Assembly: GCF_022458895.1 (NCBI RefSeq)
Contig: NZ_JAINFL010000005.1
Coordinates: 62,001-126,000, forward strand
Direction: 5' to 3'
Length of the DNA stretch: 64,000 nucleotides
From: Roseihalotalea indica
GTDB lineage: Bacteria; Bacteroidota; Bacteroidia; Cytophagales; Cyclobacteriaceae
Positions 27,623 through 36,189 of the stretch are shown piece by piece. A program made the translations under genes and the position numbers. Every line of letters begins with the position of its first letter. The stretch's first letter is position 1. Under the pieces are notes generated by a model. The model ran no database searches. It had not been told where the DNA came from and saw only the letters and a list, made by a program, of their open reading frames with translations.

Positions 27623-27645
27623 TATTGGACATTTTTTGTTCAATA
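27623..27645 (+). promoter_or_regulatory. Palindromic operator candidate upstream of the ABC permease
   Basis: TATTGGACA (27623-27631) and TGTTCAATA (27637-27645) are reverse complements at 8 of 9 positions around a TTTTT spacer. It lies 8 bp after the AraC stop codon and about 105 bp before the permease start. A related TTTTGGACAATTTGG word occurs upstream of the efflux operon. Confidence 0.45.
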
Positions 27646-27749
27646 GCGGGCAAATTTATTCCCCTTTATCAGGCTTTATTGACCAAAATCCGTGATTTTA
27701 CAGATGGCATTAGAATTGACAGATTCAGGATAAAAAGTAGCATTTGCTT

Positions 27750-30173
27750 ATGTTATTCAACTACCTAAAAATCGCTTTCCGGAATCTCCAGAAAAATCGG
27801 GTATTCAGCCTGATCAATATTGTGGGTGTGGCTATTGGAATGGCCGGTTGTCTGCTGATCCTTCACTATGTACGCTATGAGTTTAGCTACGACCGATTTC
27901 ACCCCCGGGCTAACCAGATTTACCGGGTGACTTATCATACGTACGAAAGCGGGCAGGAAACTGTAGCCAGTGCTGCTGCCGTACCCGCCGTGGGGCCAGC
28001 CATGAAGAGTAATTTTCCCGAGGTGATGGAGTATGCCCGGTTCGTTCCCTTCAGCGGTATTATTACATATCACAAGCCTGACGGTAATTCGGTGGTCTTC
28101 CGGGAAAGTAAGATGCAGATAGCTACCCCTTCGGTGCTGACCATGTTTAACTTTCCGCTGATTGAAGGAGATACGGCTACGGCTCTAGAGGGAGCATTCA
28201 AAGCGGTACTTTCAGAGTCAGCTGCAAAAAGATATTTCGGTAATGATGATCCTCTTGGCAAAACACTTGCCTGGCAGGATGGTGAATCTTTTCAGGTAAC
28301 GGGAGTGATGAAAGATGTACCGGCTAACTCTCATATAAAATTTGATTTTCTGGTCTCCTACGAAACGATCAACAAGTTATCCGAGAACCAATCGGAAACC
28401 TCCTGGGACTGGTATGATTTCAACACCTACGTGCTACTGGATGATCAAGCTGACTCTCAGGAATTTCAGGCAAAATGGGATCAGTGGCTGGCCAAGGAGC
28501 GGCAGGAAGAATGGGAGAAGGGTAATTTTCATCAGGCATTTGTATTGCAACCGCTTACCGACATTCACCTGTACTCTCATCTGGTGCAGGAGTCTGAGCC
28601 GGAAGAACAGGGTAATGGCGATGCGGTCTATTTCTTGATTATCATTGCCGGGTTTATTTTGCTGATTGCCTGGATTAATTATGTGAACTTATCCACTGCC
28701 CGGGCTATGGAGCGAGCGGGTGAGGTAGGCGTTCGCAAAGCAGTAGGGGCTCATAAAAAGCAACTGATTACGCAATTTCTGCTGGAGGCTATGCTCATAA
28801 ACTTTCTGGCGTCCTTAATTTCTATCATTTTGGTAACGCTGGCCTTACCTTATCTGGTTGAGCTTACCGGGCGGCGGGTGGATATTGACCTGATCAGTCA
28901 ATCCTCCTTCTGGTTGACGCTATTGCTTCTGTTCTTGGGAGGGACAATGCTATCCGGCTTTTATCCGGCAGTCATGCTTTCTTCTTTTGACCCGGTAACG
29001 GTGCTGAAAGGCAAGCTGCATACTTCAGGCCGGGGTATTCGTTTGAGAAAAGCGCTGGTAGTTTTTCAGTTTGGTACCTCAGTAGCGTTGATTGCCGGTA
29101 CACTGGTGGTGTATCAGCAACTCAGGTTTATGCTAAGGCAGGATTTGGGCGTCAATATAGCTCAGATGGTAGTATTAAAGGGTGCCGGAGCGACAGACTC
29201 TACCTACGAGAACTCGCTTAACACCTTTAAAACGGAGATGCTTCGTAATGCAAGTATCAGTAGTGTTACGGCAGCGACCAATGTGCCGGGCGACGAAATC
29301 TTCTGGGCCACTGGCGTTCAGCGATTAACCGGTGGGCCGGAAAGCAGCCTGACTTTTTATAATGTAGCGATTGATTATGAATATGTACCGTCTTTTGGAC
29401 TAACCATGGTTGCCGGGCGAAATTTCTCTACTGCCTTTGAAACTGACCGGAACGGAGCATTACTGAATGAAGCCGCTACCCGCGACTTATTATATGCTTC
29501 ACCGGAAGAGGCCTTGGGAGAGCAGGTACGCGTAGGGGGCGATACCTTAACCGTTGTTGGGGTAATGGCTAATTACCACCAGATGGCTCTGAAATATGCC
29601 CAGTCACCAATGGTGTTTCGCCTCAACCCGGCCGCCGATAACTTCTATGCCATTCGGGTAGAAACAGCTGATATGCAGGAAACGTTGGAAAGTATACGAC
29701 AGCAATGGCAAGCTTCTTTCCCGGGCAATCCGTTTGACTATTTCTTCCTCGACGAATTTTTTAACCGACAGTATCAACCAGACCGGCTGTTTGGGCAGGT
29801 ATTTACCCTGTTTTCCGGTCTGGCTATCTTTGTTGCTTGCCTGGGCTTATTCGGACTGGTTTCCTTTACTACCGTGCAGCGTACTAAGGAGATTGGGGTT
29901 CGCAAAGTATTGGGTGCCTCGGTCAACCATATTGTGAGTCTGCTGTCTCAGGAGTTTATCCGCCTCATTGTGTTGGGAAGCATCCTGGCCATTCCGCTAG
30001 CCTATTGGGTAATCCATCGCTGGCTGACAACGTATCCTTTCCGGATTACAGTGAGCTGGTGGTTCTTCCTTCTGTCATTTGTGCTTGTGCTGCTAATTGC
30101 CATGATTACCGTAAGCTACCAAACCACCAAAGCTGCCCGGGCTAATCCTGTTAAATCGTTGCGGTATGAATGA
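27750..30173 (+). CDS. FtsX/MacB-type ABC transporter permease
   Basis: This is an 807-residue permease (ATG at 27750) of the Bacteroidota type with two FtsX domains. The N-terminus MLFNYLKIAFRNLQKNRVFSLINIVGVAIGMAG is the MacB_PCD start. After a periplasmic domain, four helices cover about 285-430 with the ARAMERAGEVGVRKAVGAHKKQL coupling signature. A second periplasmic domain precedes the last three helices with FTTVQRTKEIGVRKVLGAS. No ATPase gene is adjacent, so it must pair with one elsewhere. Such permeases export peptides, toxins or lipoproteins. Confidence 0.92.
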   Translation: MLFNYLKIAFRNLQKNRVFSLINIVGVAIGMAGCLLILHYVRYEFSYDRFHPRANQIYRVTYHTYESGQETVASAAAVPAVGPAMKSNFPEVMEYARFVPFSGIITYHKPDGNSVVFRESKMQIATPSVLTMFNFPLIEGDTATALEGAFKAVLSESAAKRYFGNDDPLGKTLAWQDGESFQVTGVMKDVPANSHIKFDFLVSYETINKLSENQSETSWDWYDFNTYVLLDDQADSQEFQAKWDQWLAKERQEEWEKGNFHQAFVLQPLTDIHLYSHLVQESEPEEQGNGDAVYFLIIIAGFILLIAWINYVNLSTARAMERAGEVGVRKAVGAHKKQLITQFLLEAMLINFLASLISIILVTLALPYLVELTGRRVDIDLISQSSFWLTLLLLFLGGTMLSGFYPAVMLSSFDPVTVLKGKLHTSGRGIRLRKALVVFQFGTSVALIAGTLVVYQQLRFMLRQDLGVNIAQMVVLKGAGATDSTYENSLNTFKTEMLRNASISSVTAATNVPGDEIFWATGVQRLTGGPESSLTFYNVAIDYEYVPSFGLTMVAGRNFSTAFETDRNGALLNEAATRDLLYASPEEALGEQVRVGGDTLTVVGVMANYHQMALKYAQSPMVFRLNPAADNFYAIRVETADMQETLESIRQQWQASFPGNPFDYFFLDEFFNRQYQPDRLFGQVFTLFSGLAIFVACLGLFGLVSFTTVQRTKEIGVRKVLGASVNHIVSLLSQEFIRLIVLGSILAIPLAYWVIHRWLTTYPFRITVSWWFFLLSFVLVLLIAMITVSYQTTKAARANPVKSLRYE

Positions 30174-30205
30174 TATAGCTGTGCTTAAGGCTCTATATAA
30201 AATTC

Positions 30206-30243
30206 AAAAAGAATGATTCGAAGTTACCCGAATCATTCTTTTT
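30206..30243. terminator. Bidirectional rho-independent terminator
   Basis: AAAAAGAATGATTCG (30206-30220) and CGAATCATTCTTTTT (30229-30243) form a perfect 15-bp stem with an 8-nt loop and give U tracts on both strands. It lies between the convergent ABC permease and BlaR1-like genes, and the BlaR1 stop codon (30233-30235) is inside the right arm. Confidence 0.85.
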
Positions 30244-31831
30244 CTTTCTTGTCTTCATTATCAACATTCATATGAAATCCGCTTCCACTTAAGTTCATAT
30301 CTACCACTGCTTTTCCATTCTCGATCACCCTCATGTATCCACCGTTTTCGCTAAAATCCATGATAACCGTATCCTGATTATCATCAACATACATACTAAA
30401 GCCCTTCTCATCAGCCCTGATAGATACTTTACTACTGCTGTCGTTGATATTAAGGTTAAAGTTTATATTTTCATTTTCACTCGTTTTACCCTTCTCCTTG
30501 CCAGTAACCTTTTTTGCATTGGTTTTTGCAACGGCTTTGCTGTAGGCGTACGATGATGATGTTTTGGAAATATTTTTCTTTTCAGTTTTTTCTTTCTGCT
30601 TTGCTATTTCTTTTTCCTTTTCCTTAGGATTTTCCTTTGTTGTAGCGAGTAATAAGCTGTCAATCAGAGGTTGGTAAGTTTGCATTTTCCGGTTGCTGAT
30701 TTTTTTCCCTTCTACAAACATTCTCTCGACATTTCCCGCACTATCTACTTTGGCAAACAGGTGTCGGCCATCGGGCAATTCAGCATTAATGGTACTTAGT
30801 CCTTTCTTGGGAGGCTCCTGCTTGCCATCCACTACTACAAAAGACATGAAGATGATGCAGGAAAAGAAGAACAACGTGACGACCACCCCTTCTTTATAGG
30901 AAGGTAGTGAGGGGTTGCCTCCGAACAGGTTTTTAATGCGGTTTAAGAAGCCATCTTTCTTATTTAAAAAAGGGAGTGCCATGGATGGTGTATTTAGGTT
31001 TAGTTCTTGAATAGAGGTTAATGCTTTGGCGAGAATCAGTTTGTCATTCTGAGTAGAGACTGCCCAGTTATCACAGCATTCTTCCCGTTCTTTACGGATG
31101 ATTGCCGAGATCCACCAGGTGGCCGGATGGAAGAAAAACAAAATCTCAATCACGATCTGGAAGATGTTCACGATGTAATCATTGCGCCTTACGTGAGCTA
31201 GTTCGTGGTGCAGGATAATTTCCATTTCCTGCGGTGAAAGGTTATTAATAGCCACTTCCGGTATTAAAATCACTGGCTTGAAGTGACCTACTACAATTGG
31301 GGAAGTTATTTTAGTGCTTACTACTGTTCTGACTGGCTTCTTAATGTCAAATTTCGTCCGGATAGCTTCCACAACATCCAGCAAACAGGTTTCAACGGGC
31401 TGGACAAACTTGCTTTTAAGACGCTCGATGTAGATCAGCCCACCCAGGTTCTTTAAAATGAGCATGCACATTCCGATAAACCACAGAAAGACAATTAACG
31501 GTAAGTATCCGGTATATAATTGCAGAAAGGCCTCCAGCAGGTTGGTATCAGTATAAGCCGCTGGTAAGGTACTTCCGGCAACCGCATTTTCCTGGTACTG
31601 ATTAATCAGGTTGAGTTGCTTGATGAAAGTAACCGTGGCCGTGATAGGGAATAAGACCAGGGCAATCAGCGAAATGTTGTAGCGAGCCTGAGCACTGGCT
31701 GACCGCATGATTAATAAAAATATCCCCAATGTAATGGCAATCAACAGGCCTTGCCATAGCATGTGAAGCAACATTAGGCCAAGGGCAAAAACAGTTTCTT
31801 CGGGAAGGATTTGATAAATAAAATTATTCAT
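30233..31831 (-). CDS. BlaR1/MecR1-type M56 membrane metalloprotease
   Basis: The 532-residue protein has four likely TM helices in residues 10-140 and around 225-245, and the zinc motif HELAH at 209-213, followed by KEREECCDNWA, the third ligand region. A last helix (about 316-336) leads to an unusual C-terminal tail: a Lys/Glu/Ser-rich stretch, then a repetitive polar segment ending in DNEDKKEKE. No penicillin-binding sensor domain is present, so the signal is unlikely to be a beta-lactam. It overlaps the BlaI-like gene by 8 bp. In family terms it would cleave the repressor after sensing an envelope signal. Confidence 0.88.
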   Translation of the reverse strand: MNNFIYQILPEETVFALGLMLLHMLWQGLLIAITLGIFLLIMRSASAQARYNISLIALVLFPITATVTFIKQLNLINQYQENAVAGSTLPAAYTDTNLLEAFLQLYTGYLPLIVFLWFIGMCMLILKNLGGLIYIERLKSKFVQPVETCLLDVVEAIRTKFDIKKPVRTVVSTKITSPIVVGHFKPVILIPEVAINNLSPQEMEIILHHELAHVRRNDYIVNIFQIVIEILFFFHPATWWISAIIRKEREECCDNWAVSTQNDKLILAKALTSIQELNLNTPSMALPFLNKKDGFLNRIKNLFGGNPSLPSYKEGVVVTLFFFSCIIFMSFVVVDGKQEPPKKGLSTINAELPDGRHLFAKVDSAGNVERMFVEGKKISNRKMQTYQPLIDSLLLATTKENPKEKEKEIAKQKEKTEKKNISKTSSSYAYSKAVAKTNAKKVTGKEKGKTSENENINFNLNINDSSSKVSIRADEKGFSMYVDDNQDTVIMDFSENGGYMRVIENGKAVVDMNLSGSGFHMNVDNEDKKEKE

Positions 31832-32216
31832 GATTGTCTTCCTTTTCTTTGGATTGGATAAACTTCTTGATCTGCTCTAGTTCGTCGGGTGATGTTTTGT
31901 AGTTGCCCAATGCGTTCATCACCAGTTTAAATGCCGAGCCTTTGTAAACGGACTGCATCACTTTATCGAGAAACTTCTCCTGCACCTGTTCTTTTTTAAT
32001 ACCCGGCCGGTAGATATGACTTTTTCCACTAAGCTCACGGGATAGTAAACCCTTTTCGTGCATGATCTGCATCAGTTTGAGCACGGTAGTGTAGCCTACA
32101 TCTTTGTGTTGACTCAGCTTTTCGTGTACTTCTTTCACCCTTGCTTCTTTCATTTCCCAGAGTACCTGGAGTATTTCTAACTCAGAATCAGTAGGGCTAT
32201 AGTTCTTATCTCTCAT
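31824..32216 (-). CDS. BlaI/MecI/CopY-family repressor
   Basis: From the ATG at 32216 the protein has 130 residues (an upstream start at 32273 would overlap its own operators). The winged-helix region reads YSPTDSELEILQVLWEMKEARVKEVHEKLS and VGYTTVLKLMQIMHEKGLLSREL, standard for the family, followed by the dimerisation helices. It overlaps the BlaR1-like gene by 8 bp, so both are one operon. The double palindrome immediately upstream suggests autoregulation. Confidence 0.93.
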   Translation of the reverse strand: MRDKNYSPTDSELEILQVLWEMKEARVKEVHEKLSQHKDVGYTTVLKLMQIMHEKGLLSRELSGKSHIYRPGIKKEQVQEKFLDKVMQSVYKGSAFKLVMNALGNYKTSPDELEQIKKFIQSKEKEDNHE

Positions 32217-32220
32217 AACA

Positions 32221-32259
32221 TACGAAACCTTTCGTATCAAATGTACGAAGGTTTTCGTA
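32221..32259 (-). promoter_or_regulatory. Double operator of the BlaI-like repressor
   Basis: Two palindromes lie 5 bp upstream of the repressor start codon: TACGAAACCTTTCGTA at 32221-32236 (perfect 7-bp arms, 2-bp centre) and TACGAAGGTTTTCGTA at 32244-32259 (6 of 7 arm matches). Their centres are 23 bp apart. TAC-GTA ends fit operators of BlaI-family proteins. Confidence 0.75.
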
Positions 32260-32351
32260 ACAAGCAAATGCATGACAGGAAATTTTTATCAAACAAGGCT
32301 CGTAAAAATGCCAGCTGGCTTTTGTCGTTGGAATAGCAATCAGGTTAGTCG

Positions 32352-32382
32352 AAAAAAAAAGACCAACGCTGGGGCTGGTCTT
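32352..32382 (-). terminator. Rho-independent terminator of the quinone reductase gene
   Basis: AAGACCA (32359-32365) and TGGTCTT (32376-32382) form the stem with a GC-rich loop. On the minus strand it is followed by a run of nine T. It lies about 30 bp past the stop codon at 32412. Confidence 0.85.
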
Positions 32383-32411
32383 CTTTATTGGGTTTATGCT
32401 AAGAAATGATC

Positions 32412-33275
32412 CTATAAATTGTAAATAGCCTTTAATCCTTCTTTGAGCGAGGTAGGTTTACGTCCAAGCAGGTTTTCCAGGTCAGAGCTTGCTTCTTCAT
32501 GCAACCCGTTTTTAATGTCAGTGCTAAAAGCGGCGGTAATCTGAATTAAAAATTCGGGTACACCCACCTCTTTCATCTGTGCTTCAAAAGCTGCTTTTTC
32601 AGCCGGTGTATAAGTTACCTCTTGGCCTGATAAGTCCGTGAGTATGGCTGCTATATCGGCGAAAGAATGGGACTCACTTCCGGTAATATTATAGGTTTTG
32701 CTATCACTACTCTTTTCTAACAAAACGTTCGCTGCTGCTTCGCCCATTTCGCTTCTCAGCGCATACGGTACTTTTCCCGATCCTGCGGGTAGGTAAATGC
32801 CGGTTTCAAAAACCTTATCCCCCGCAAACATAGGGACGCCCTCCGTATACAATGTATTGCGTAAAAAGGCATAGGTTAGTCCACTCTCTTTAATATAATC
32901 TTCTGTTTGAAAGTGACTTTTCATAAGTTCGTTGGCGGCCGACTCAGAGTTTTTCATAGACACTCCGGTGTAGGCAAGGAATTGCACATTGGCTTTTTTT
33001 GCTGCATCCACCACATTTTTATGTTGCTCCAGGCGTTTCATATCTACGCCAGATATTAATAAAACCTTATCAATTCCCTGCATTGCTTTATCAAGGGAGG
33101 CAGTGTCGTCGTAAGTGCCAATACGTATATCAACCCCTTTTTCTTGTAAGTCAGCGGCTTTACTTTCATCACGCACCAAAGCCGCAATCTGGCTGGCCGG
33201 TACTTTTTTTAACAAATTTTGTATGACTATTCTTCCTAAATGCCCAGTGGCTCCTGTTACTAAAATCATATTCAT
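32412..33275 (-). CDS. qorB: NmrA/QorB-like NAD(P)H quinone oxidoreductase
   Basis: From the ATG at 33275 there are 288 residues. The start ILVTGATGHLGRIVIQNLLKKVPASQI is a Rossmann fold with GATGxLG. DKVLLISG, FLAYTGVSM and YAFLRNTLYTEG match E. coli QorB (YtfG) along much of the length, including the PASQI and LLRN-type segments. It lacks a Tyr-x-x-x-Lys SDR catalytic pair. It is divergent from an HxlR regulator, the same arrangement as qorB/ytfH in E. coli, which supports an inducible quinone or electrophile response. Confidence 0.82.
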   Translation of the reverse strand: MNMILVTGATGHLGRIVIQNLLKKVPASQIAALVRDESKAADLQEKGVDIRIGTYDDTASLDKAMQGIDKVLLISGVDMKRLEQHKNVVDAAKKANVQFLAYTGVSMKNSESAANELMKSHFQTEDYIKESGLTYAFLRNTLYTEGVPMFAGDKVFETGIYLPAGSGKVPYALRSEMGEAAANVLLEKSSDSKTYNITGSESHSFADIAAILTDLSGQEVTYTPAEKAAFEAQMKEVGVPEFLIQITAAFSTDIKNGLHEEASSDLENLLGRKPTSLKEGLKAIYNL

Positions 33276-33311
33276 ATATTTTTGATGATGATACAAAATT
33301 AAGGTATCTTT

Positions 33312-33363
33312 ACTATACAAAGTATACTACTATACTATTGTATAGCACTATACGATAGTATAC
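33312..33363 (+). promoter_or_regulatory. Three tandem operator-like palindromes between qorB-like and hxlR-like genes
   Basis: TATACaaaGTATA (33314-33326), CTATACtattGTATAG (33330-33345) and TATACgataGTATA (33349-33362) repeat the same half site TATAC/GTATA at 16-18 bp spacing. They occupy the space between divergent start codons at 33275 and 33383. Such sites fit a dimeric winged-helix regulator. Confidence 0.7.
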
Positions 33364-33382
33364 CAACGTAGTTATCACTTAT

Positions 33383-33733
33383 ATGAAAAAGTCTTATTTT
33401 AATGGTATTCAGTGCCCCAAAGAATACGTGCTGGCACTAAACGACACACTGAATGTGGTTACCGGAAAGTGGAAATTGGCGATTGTGAGCACCTTGCTTT
33501 TTGAGAAGAAAAGGTTTTCGGAAATACAGAAAACAATCCCTAATATCACTCCCCGAATGCTTTCTAAAGAATTGAAAGAGCTGGAAATTAATGGGATTGT
33601 GAGCAGAAATGTCTATGACACTACTCCCGTGTTGGTTGAGTATGAATTAACCCCATCCGGTAAAATGTTAAATGAAGTGATTGATAAAATGGTAGAGTGG
33701 GGTATTGAACATCGGGAAAAGATCATCTCATAG
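33383..33733 (+). CDS. HxlR-family transcriptional regulator
   Basis: The 116-residue protein shows CPKEYVLALNDTLNVVTGKWKLAIVSTLLFEKKRFSEIQKTIPNITPRMLSKELKELEINGIV, the standard HxlR winged helix, with an N-terminal Cys (residue 9) that in redox-sensing relatives (YodB, HypR, QorR) is the sensor. It is divergent from the QorB-like gene. An additional Cys is absent, so sensing, if by Cys, would use intersubunit or mixed disulfides. Confidence 0.93.
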   Translation: MKKSYFNGIQCPKEYVLALNDTLNVVTGKWKLAIVSTLLFEKKRFSEIQKTIPNITPRMLSKELKELEINGIVSRNVYDTTPVLVEYELTPSGKMLNEVIDKMVEWGIEHREKIIS

Positions 33734-33753
33734 ACCTGTTCTGTTAATGAGAT

Positions 33754-33905
33754 TAGAGTTTATTTCGATCATAAGTAAGAACCATTTTCTATTGAAGTCT
33801 TATCTGACTAGGCCGGTAAGTGTTATCGGAGGTGGTCAGTGGGAGACTGGCCTCGTGCTGACTGCCAACTGTTTCCTGGTACGCCTTTAAAAGAAAATCA
33901 GAAGA
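33754..33905. repeat. Dispersed intergenic repeat, copy B
   Basis: Diverged copy of 2238-2380 (see there). It starts TAGAGTTTATTTCGATCATA, 20 bp after the HxlR stop codon, and ends before the M24 peptidase 3' end. It lacks the 11-bp stem of copy A but keeps the flanking words in order. Confidence 0.6.
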
Positions 33906-33950
33906 ATGTCTATCACTTCGTTTTCCTAAAAAGATCGTATTCCGACCCGT

Positions 33951-35318
33951 TCAATATTCCACTATCTCGTTCGTACGTTGGCGGGGAATGAGGAATAACT
34001 CTTTCTGACGTCCATCCAGGTAGCGTACGGATTCTCCATCAAAAAAGGCGTCTTCTTCCATCATCATCCGGATCTCCTTATCCCATTCAGGTAGATGCAC
34101 CGCGGCATTTAATTCAATAGAATAAGCCGTATTGGCATACATCGGATAGTCTCCGTTAAAGGGCACCCCGTCCTGCTGGTCCCACATGCCGATGGTAGGG
34201 CCCGAACCGTGGCCATAGTAGCCAATCGGGTGTGTGTAAATAGTAGGTTTGATTCCCTCTGCTTTGGCCTCTTCCAATGCTGACTTCAAAATCTCATTGC
34301 CTGTCCGGGCTACCTGGAAATTCTCGGTCAGGATGTCCATCAGGCGTAATGCGGTTTGGTGGGCTTTTCGCAGGTAGGGGGGAGCTTCGGTTTCGCTAGG
34401 CTTGAGCACGTAGGCATTTTCCTGAGTGTCAGTGTTCAACCGCAGGTAGGTAATACCGAAGTCAACATGCAGCAGATCACCGGGCATAATTACCTGTTGC
34501 TCTGGTCGCTTAGAAAAAGTACGGAGATGATCAAAGTTCTCAGGGTCGGCCCGTTGGGCATCCACGGTAGGATGAAACCAGGTGTCTAACCCTAGTTGGT
34601 TGATGCGGTTTCGGTACCACCAAACTACATCATCAGTAGTGGTAACGCCGGGAGTAACTACTTTCTCGGAGAACCCTTCGGCAATAATATGATGAGCAAT
34701 ACGGGTGATGCTTTCGTACAGTGTCATCTCGCGAGGGGTGCGGGTTTCCAGCCAGCCAATGGCCAGCTTTTCGGCTGATACTACCCGTTCAGCGTATGAT
34801 GCCGATAAAGCACTCATTAAGTGCAGATAATCAGTATGGGCCAGCCCGTCGGCCTGGGCAAAATGTTCTGAAGTGTTAATACCGATCTGCTTAGGAGAGC
34901 GCTCACTAATGATTTTAGCCAGTCGTTTCCACTGGTCTGGTTCTTCTTCCGGATTCCAGGCTTTTTTAAATAGATTGCCCACATCATAACGAGCCACCGC
35001 CAGACACTCAACCGTATCGGCCCCTTCGGGATGGTACACCACCAGCATAGTGGTTCGACGAGCGGAAAGCCAGGTAGGGGGGAGAAATGTTTTTAGAACC
35101 GGGTCTTCGTTGTATTCGCGGGAGATTAGCAGCCAAAGGTCAATGCCGGTTCGCTCCATCAGTTGAGGGAGGATCGTACGGGCTCGTTCTTCCAGGATTT
35201 CTTCTTCTACCTGCGCTCGCTCTTCCAGGTTCAGAATCTTCGGTAACGCGGATTGGGCAAGGGTAATAGTGGCGATGGTCAGGAATAAAGCACCGGTGAG
35301 TAGGAGTCTTTTGCTCAT
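33951..35318 (-). CDS. Secreted M24-family metallopeptidase (Xaa-Pro aminopeptidase-like)
   Basis: From the ATG at 35318 there are 455 residues with a signal peptide ending ITLAQ. Residues about 30-220 resemble a creatinase N-domain. The catalytic pita-bread half has the metal ligands in order: LLHVDFGI (Asp), RLNTDTQ (Asp), HPIGYYGHGSGP (His), AYSIELNA (Glu) and MMEEDAFF (Glu). It should be a two-metal aminopeptidase in the periplasm. On the minus strand TAGATTTG at 35351-35344 is a -7-like element 26 bp upstream of the start; no clear -33 was seen. Confidence 0.9.
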   Translation of the reverse strand: MSKRLLLTGALFLTIATITLAQSALPKILNLEERAQVEEEILEERARTILPQLMERTGIDLWLLISREYNEDPVLKTFLPPTWLSARRTTMLVVYHPEGADTVECLAVARYDVGNLFKKAWNPEEEPDQWKRLAKIISERSPKQIGINTSEHFAQADGLAHTDYLHLMSALSASYAERVVSAEKLAIGWLETRTPREMTLYESITRIAHHIIAEGFSEKVVTPGVTTTDDVVWWYRNRINQLGLDTWFHPTVDAQRADPENFDHLRTFSKRPEQQVIMPGDLLHVDFGITYLRLNTDTQENAYVLKPSETEAPPYLRKAHQTALRLMDILTENFQVARTGNEILKSALEEAKAEGIKPTIYTHPIGYYGHGSGPTIGMWDQQDGVPFNGDYPMYANTAYSIELNAAVHLPEWDKEIRMMMEEDAFFDGESVRYLDGRQKELFLIPRQRTNEIVEY

Positions 35319-35394
35319 CTTAATGTGTAGTATCAATCAACTCCAAATCTACAAAACGGAGAGTAGGGTTCCTAGTGTTGTATTAAGAGCAGGT

Positions 35395-35490
35395 GAAGGG
35401 GCTATCAGCGGTAGGCAGGATGCGGTTCAGAAGACCATTAACTAAACAGAAGCCTTCCGCCTTCTGCTAACTGCTTACCTCTTCGGCCAC
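35395..35490. repeat. Degenerate hairpin-type intergenic element
   Basis: A G-rich part (AGCGGTAGGCAGGATGCGG) is followed after about 45 bp by CCTTCCGCCTTCTGCTAACTG, using the vocabulary of the other elements (CTAACTG is the unit at 20717). Pairing is imperfect, so this looks like a decayed copy. Confidence 0.4.
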
Positions 35491-35541
35491 CATAATAGAG
35501 CAAGAAATCAAGGGGAGCAGCGAAGCTAATATAAAGTTACT

Positions 35542-36060
35542 TTATCGGGTTTTCTGATACAAATACACCAGCTCAGAGAAATTAGGGTTCTTGACCAATC
35601 CGGCATTCTCAAAGCCGTTCTTCTCGGCTACCCGCTTAGAACCTTCATTATCCGGGGTGATAAATGCTTTAAGGGTAGTAAAAGGTAAATGTTCAAAAGC
35701 ATATCGGGCTAGTTCCGCTACAATTTCAGTAGCAATACCTTGGCCCCACCAATCGGTAATCAGGGCATAAAAAAGTTCGGCTTCTTCTTCGTTGAGAGAA
35801 TTGTATCCGCACGCCCCAATAAACTGTTGGCTGGCTTTCTCATCAATGGCAAAAGCCAATAACGGGTTTTCAGTTTCGTACAGCGAAATGGTCAACTGCA
35901 TGAGGTGTTTCGAACCTCGCTCGGTGGTCGTTTCCTCATCAAAAGCCAGCGTTGACGTAATCCGCCGGTCGCCCAGCAGAGCGATAAAGTGAGCTTCATC
36001 TTCCGGAGCAAATCTGCGAATAAGCGTGCGCTGTGTTTCCAGAGTGTGAAATGCTTTCAT
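35542..36060 (-). CDS. GNAT-family acetyltransferase (RimJ-like)
   Basis: The 172-residue protein has the Acetyltransf_3/RimJ layout: TLETQRTLIRRFAPEDEAHF at the start, GACGYNSLNEEEAELFYALITDWWGQGIATEIVAELARYAF (acetyl-CoA motif A with WGQGIATE), and FTTLKAFITPDNEGSKRVAEKNGFENAG at the end. It would transfer acetyl to an alpha-amine of a protein or small molecule. It stands alone between the peptidase and the dehydrogenase operon; no clear operator is seen. Confidence 0.9.
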   Translation of the reverse strand: MKAFHTLETQRTLIRRFAPEDEAHFIALLGDRRITSTLAFDEETTTERGSKHLMQLTISLYETENPLLAFAIDEKASQQFIGACGYNSLNEEEAELFYALITDWWGQGIATEIVAELARYAFEHLPFTTLKAFITPDNEGSKRVAEKNGFENAGLVKNPNFSELVYLYQKTR

Positions 36061-36189
36061 AGGGTTATGTTATTGCTAGGTAAAGCCATAAATATACTTC
36101 ACAGTAGTTTTCCTAGAATGGTCTATATATGACTAAACCTGCTCTATGGAGTATAAATATAAACATATCCCTTAAGCAACAAAGTATCA

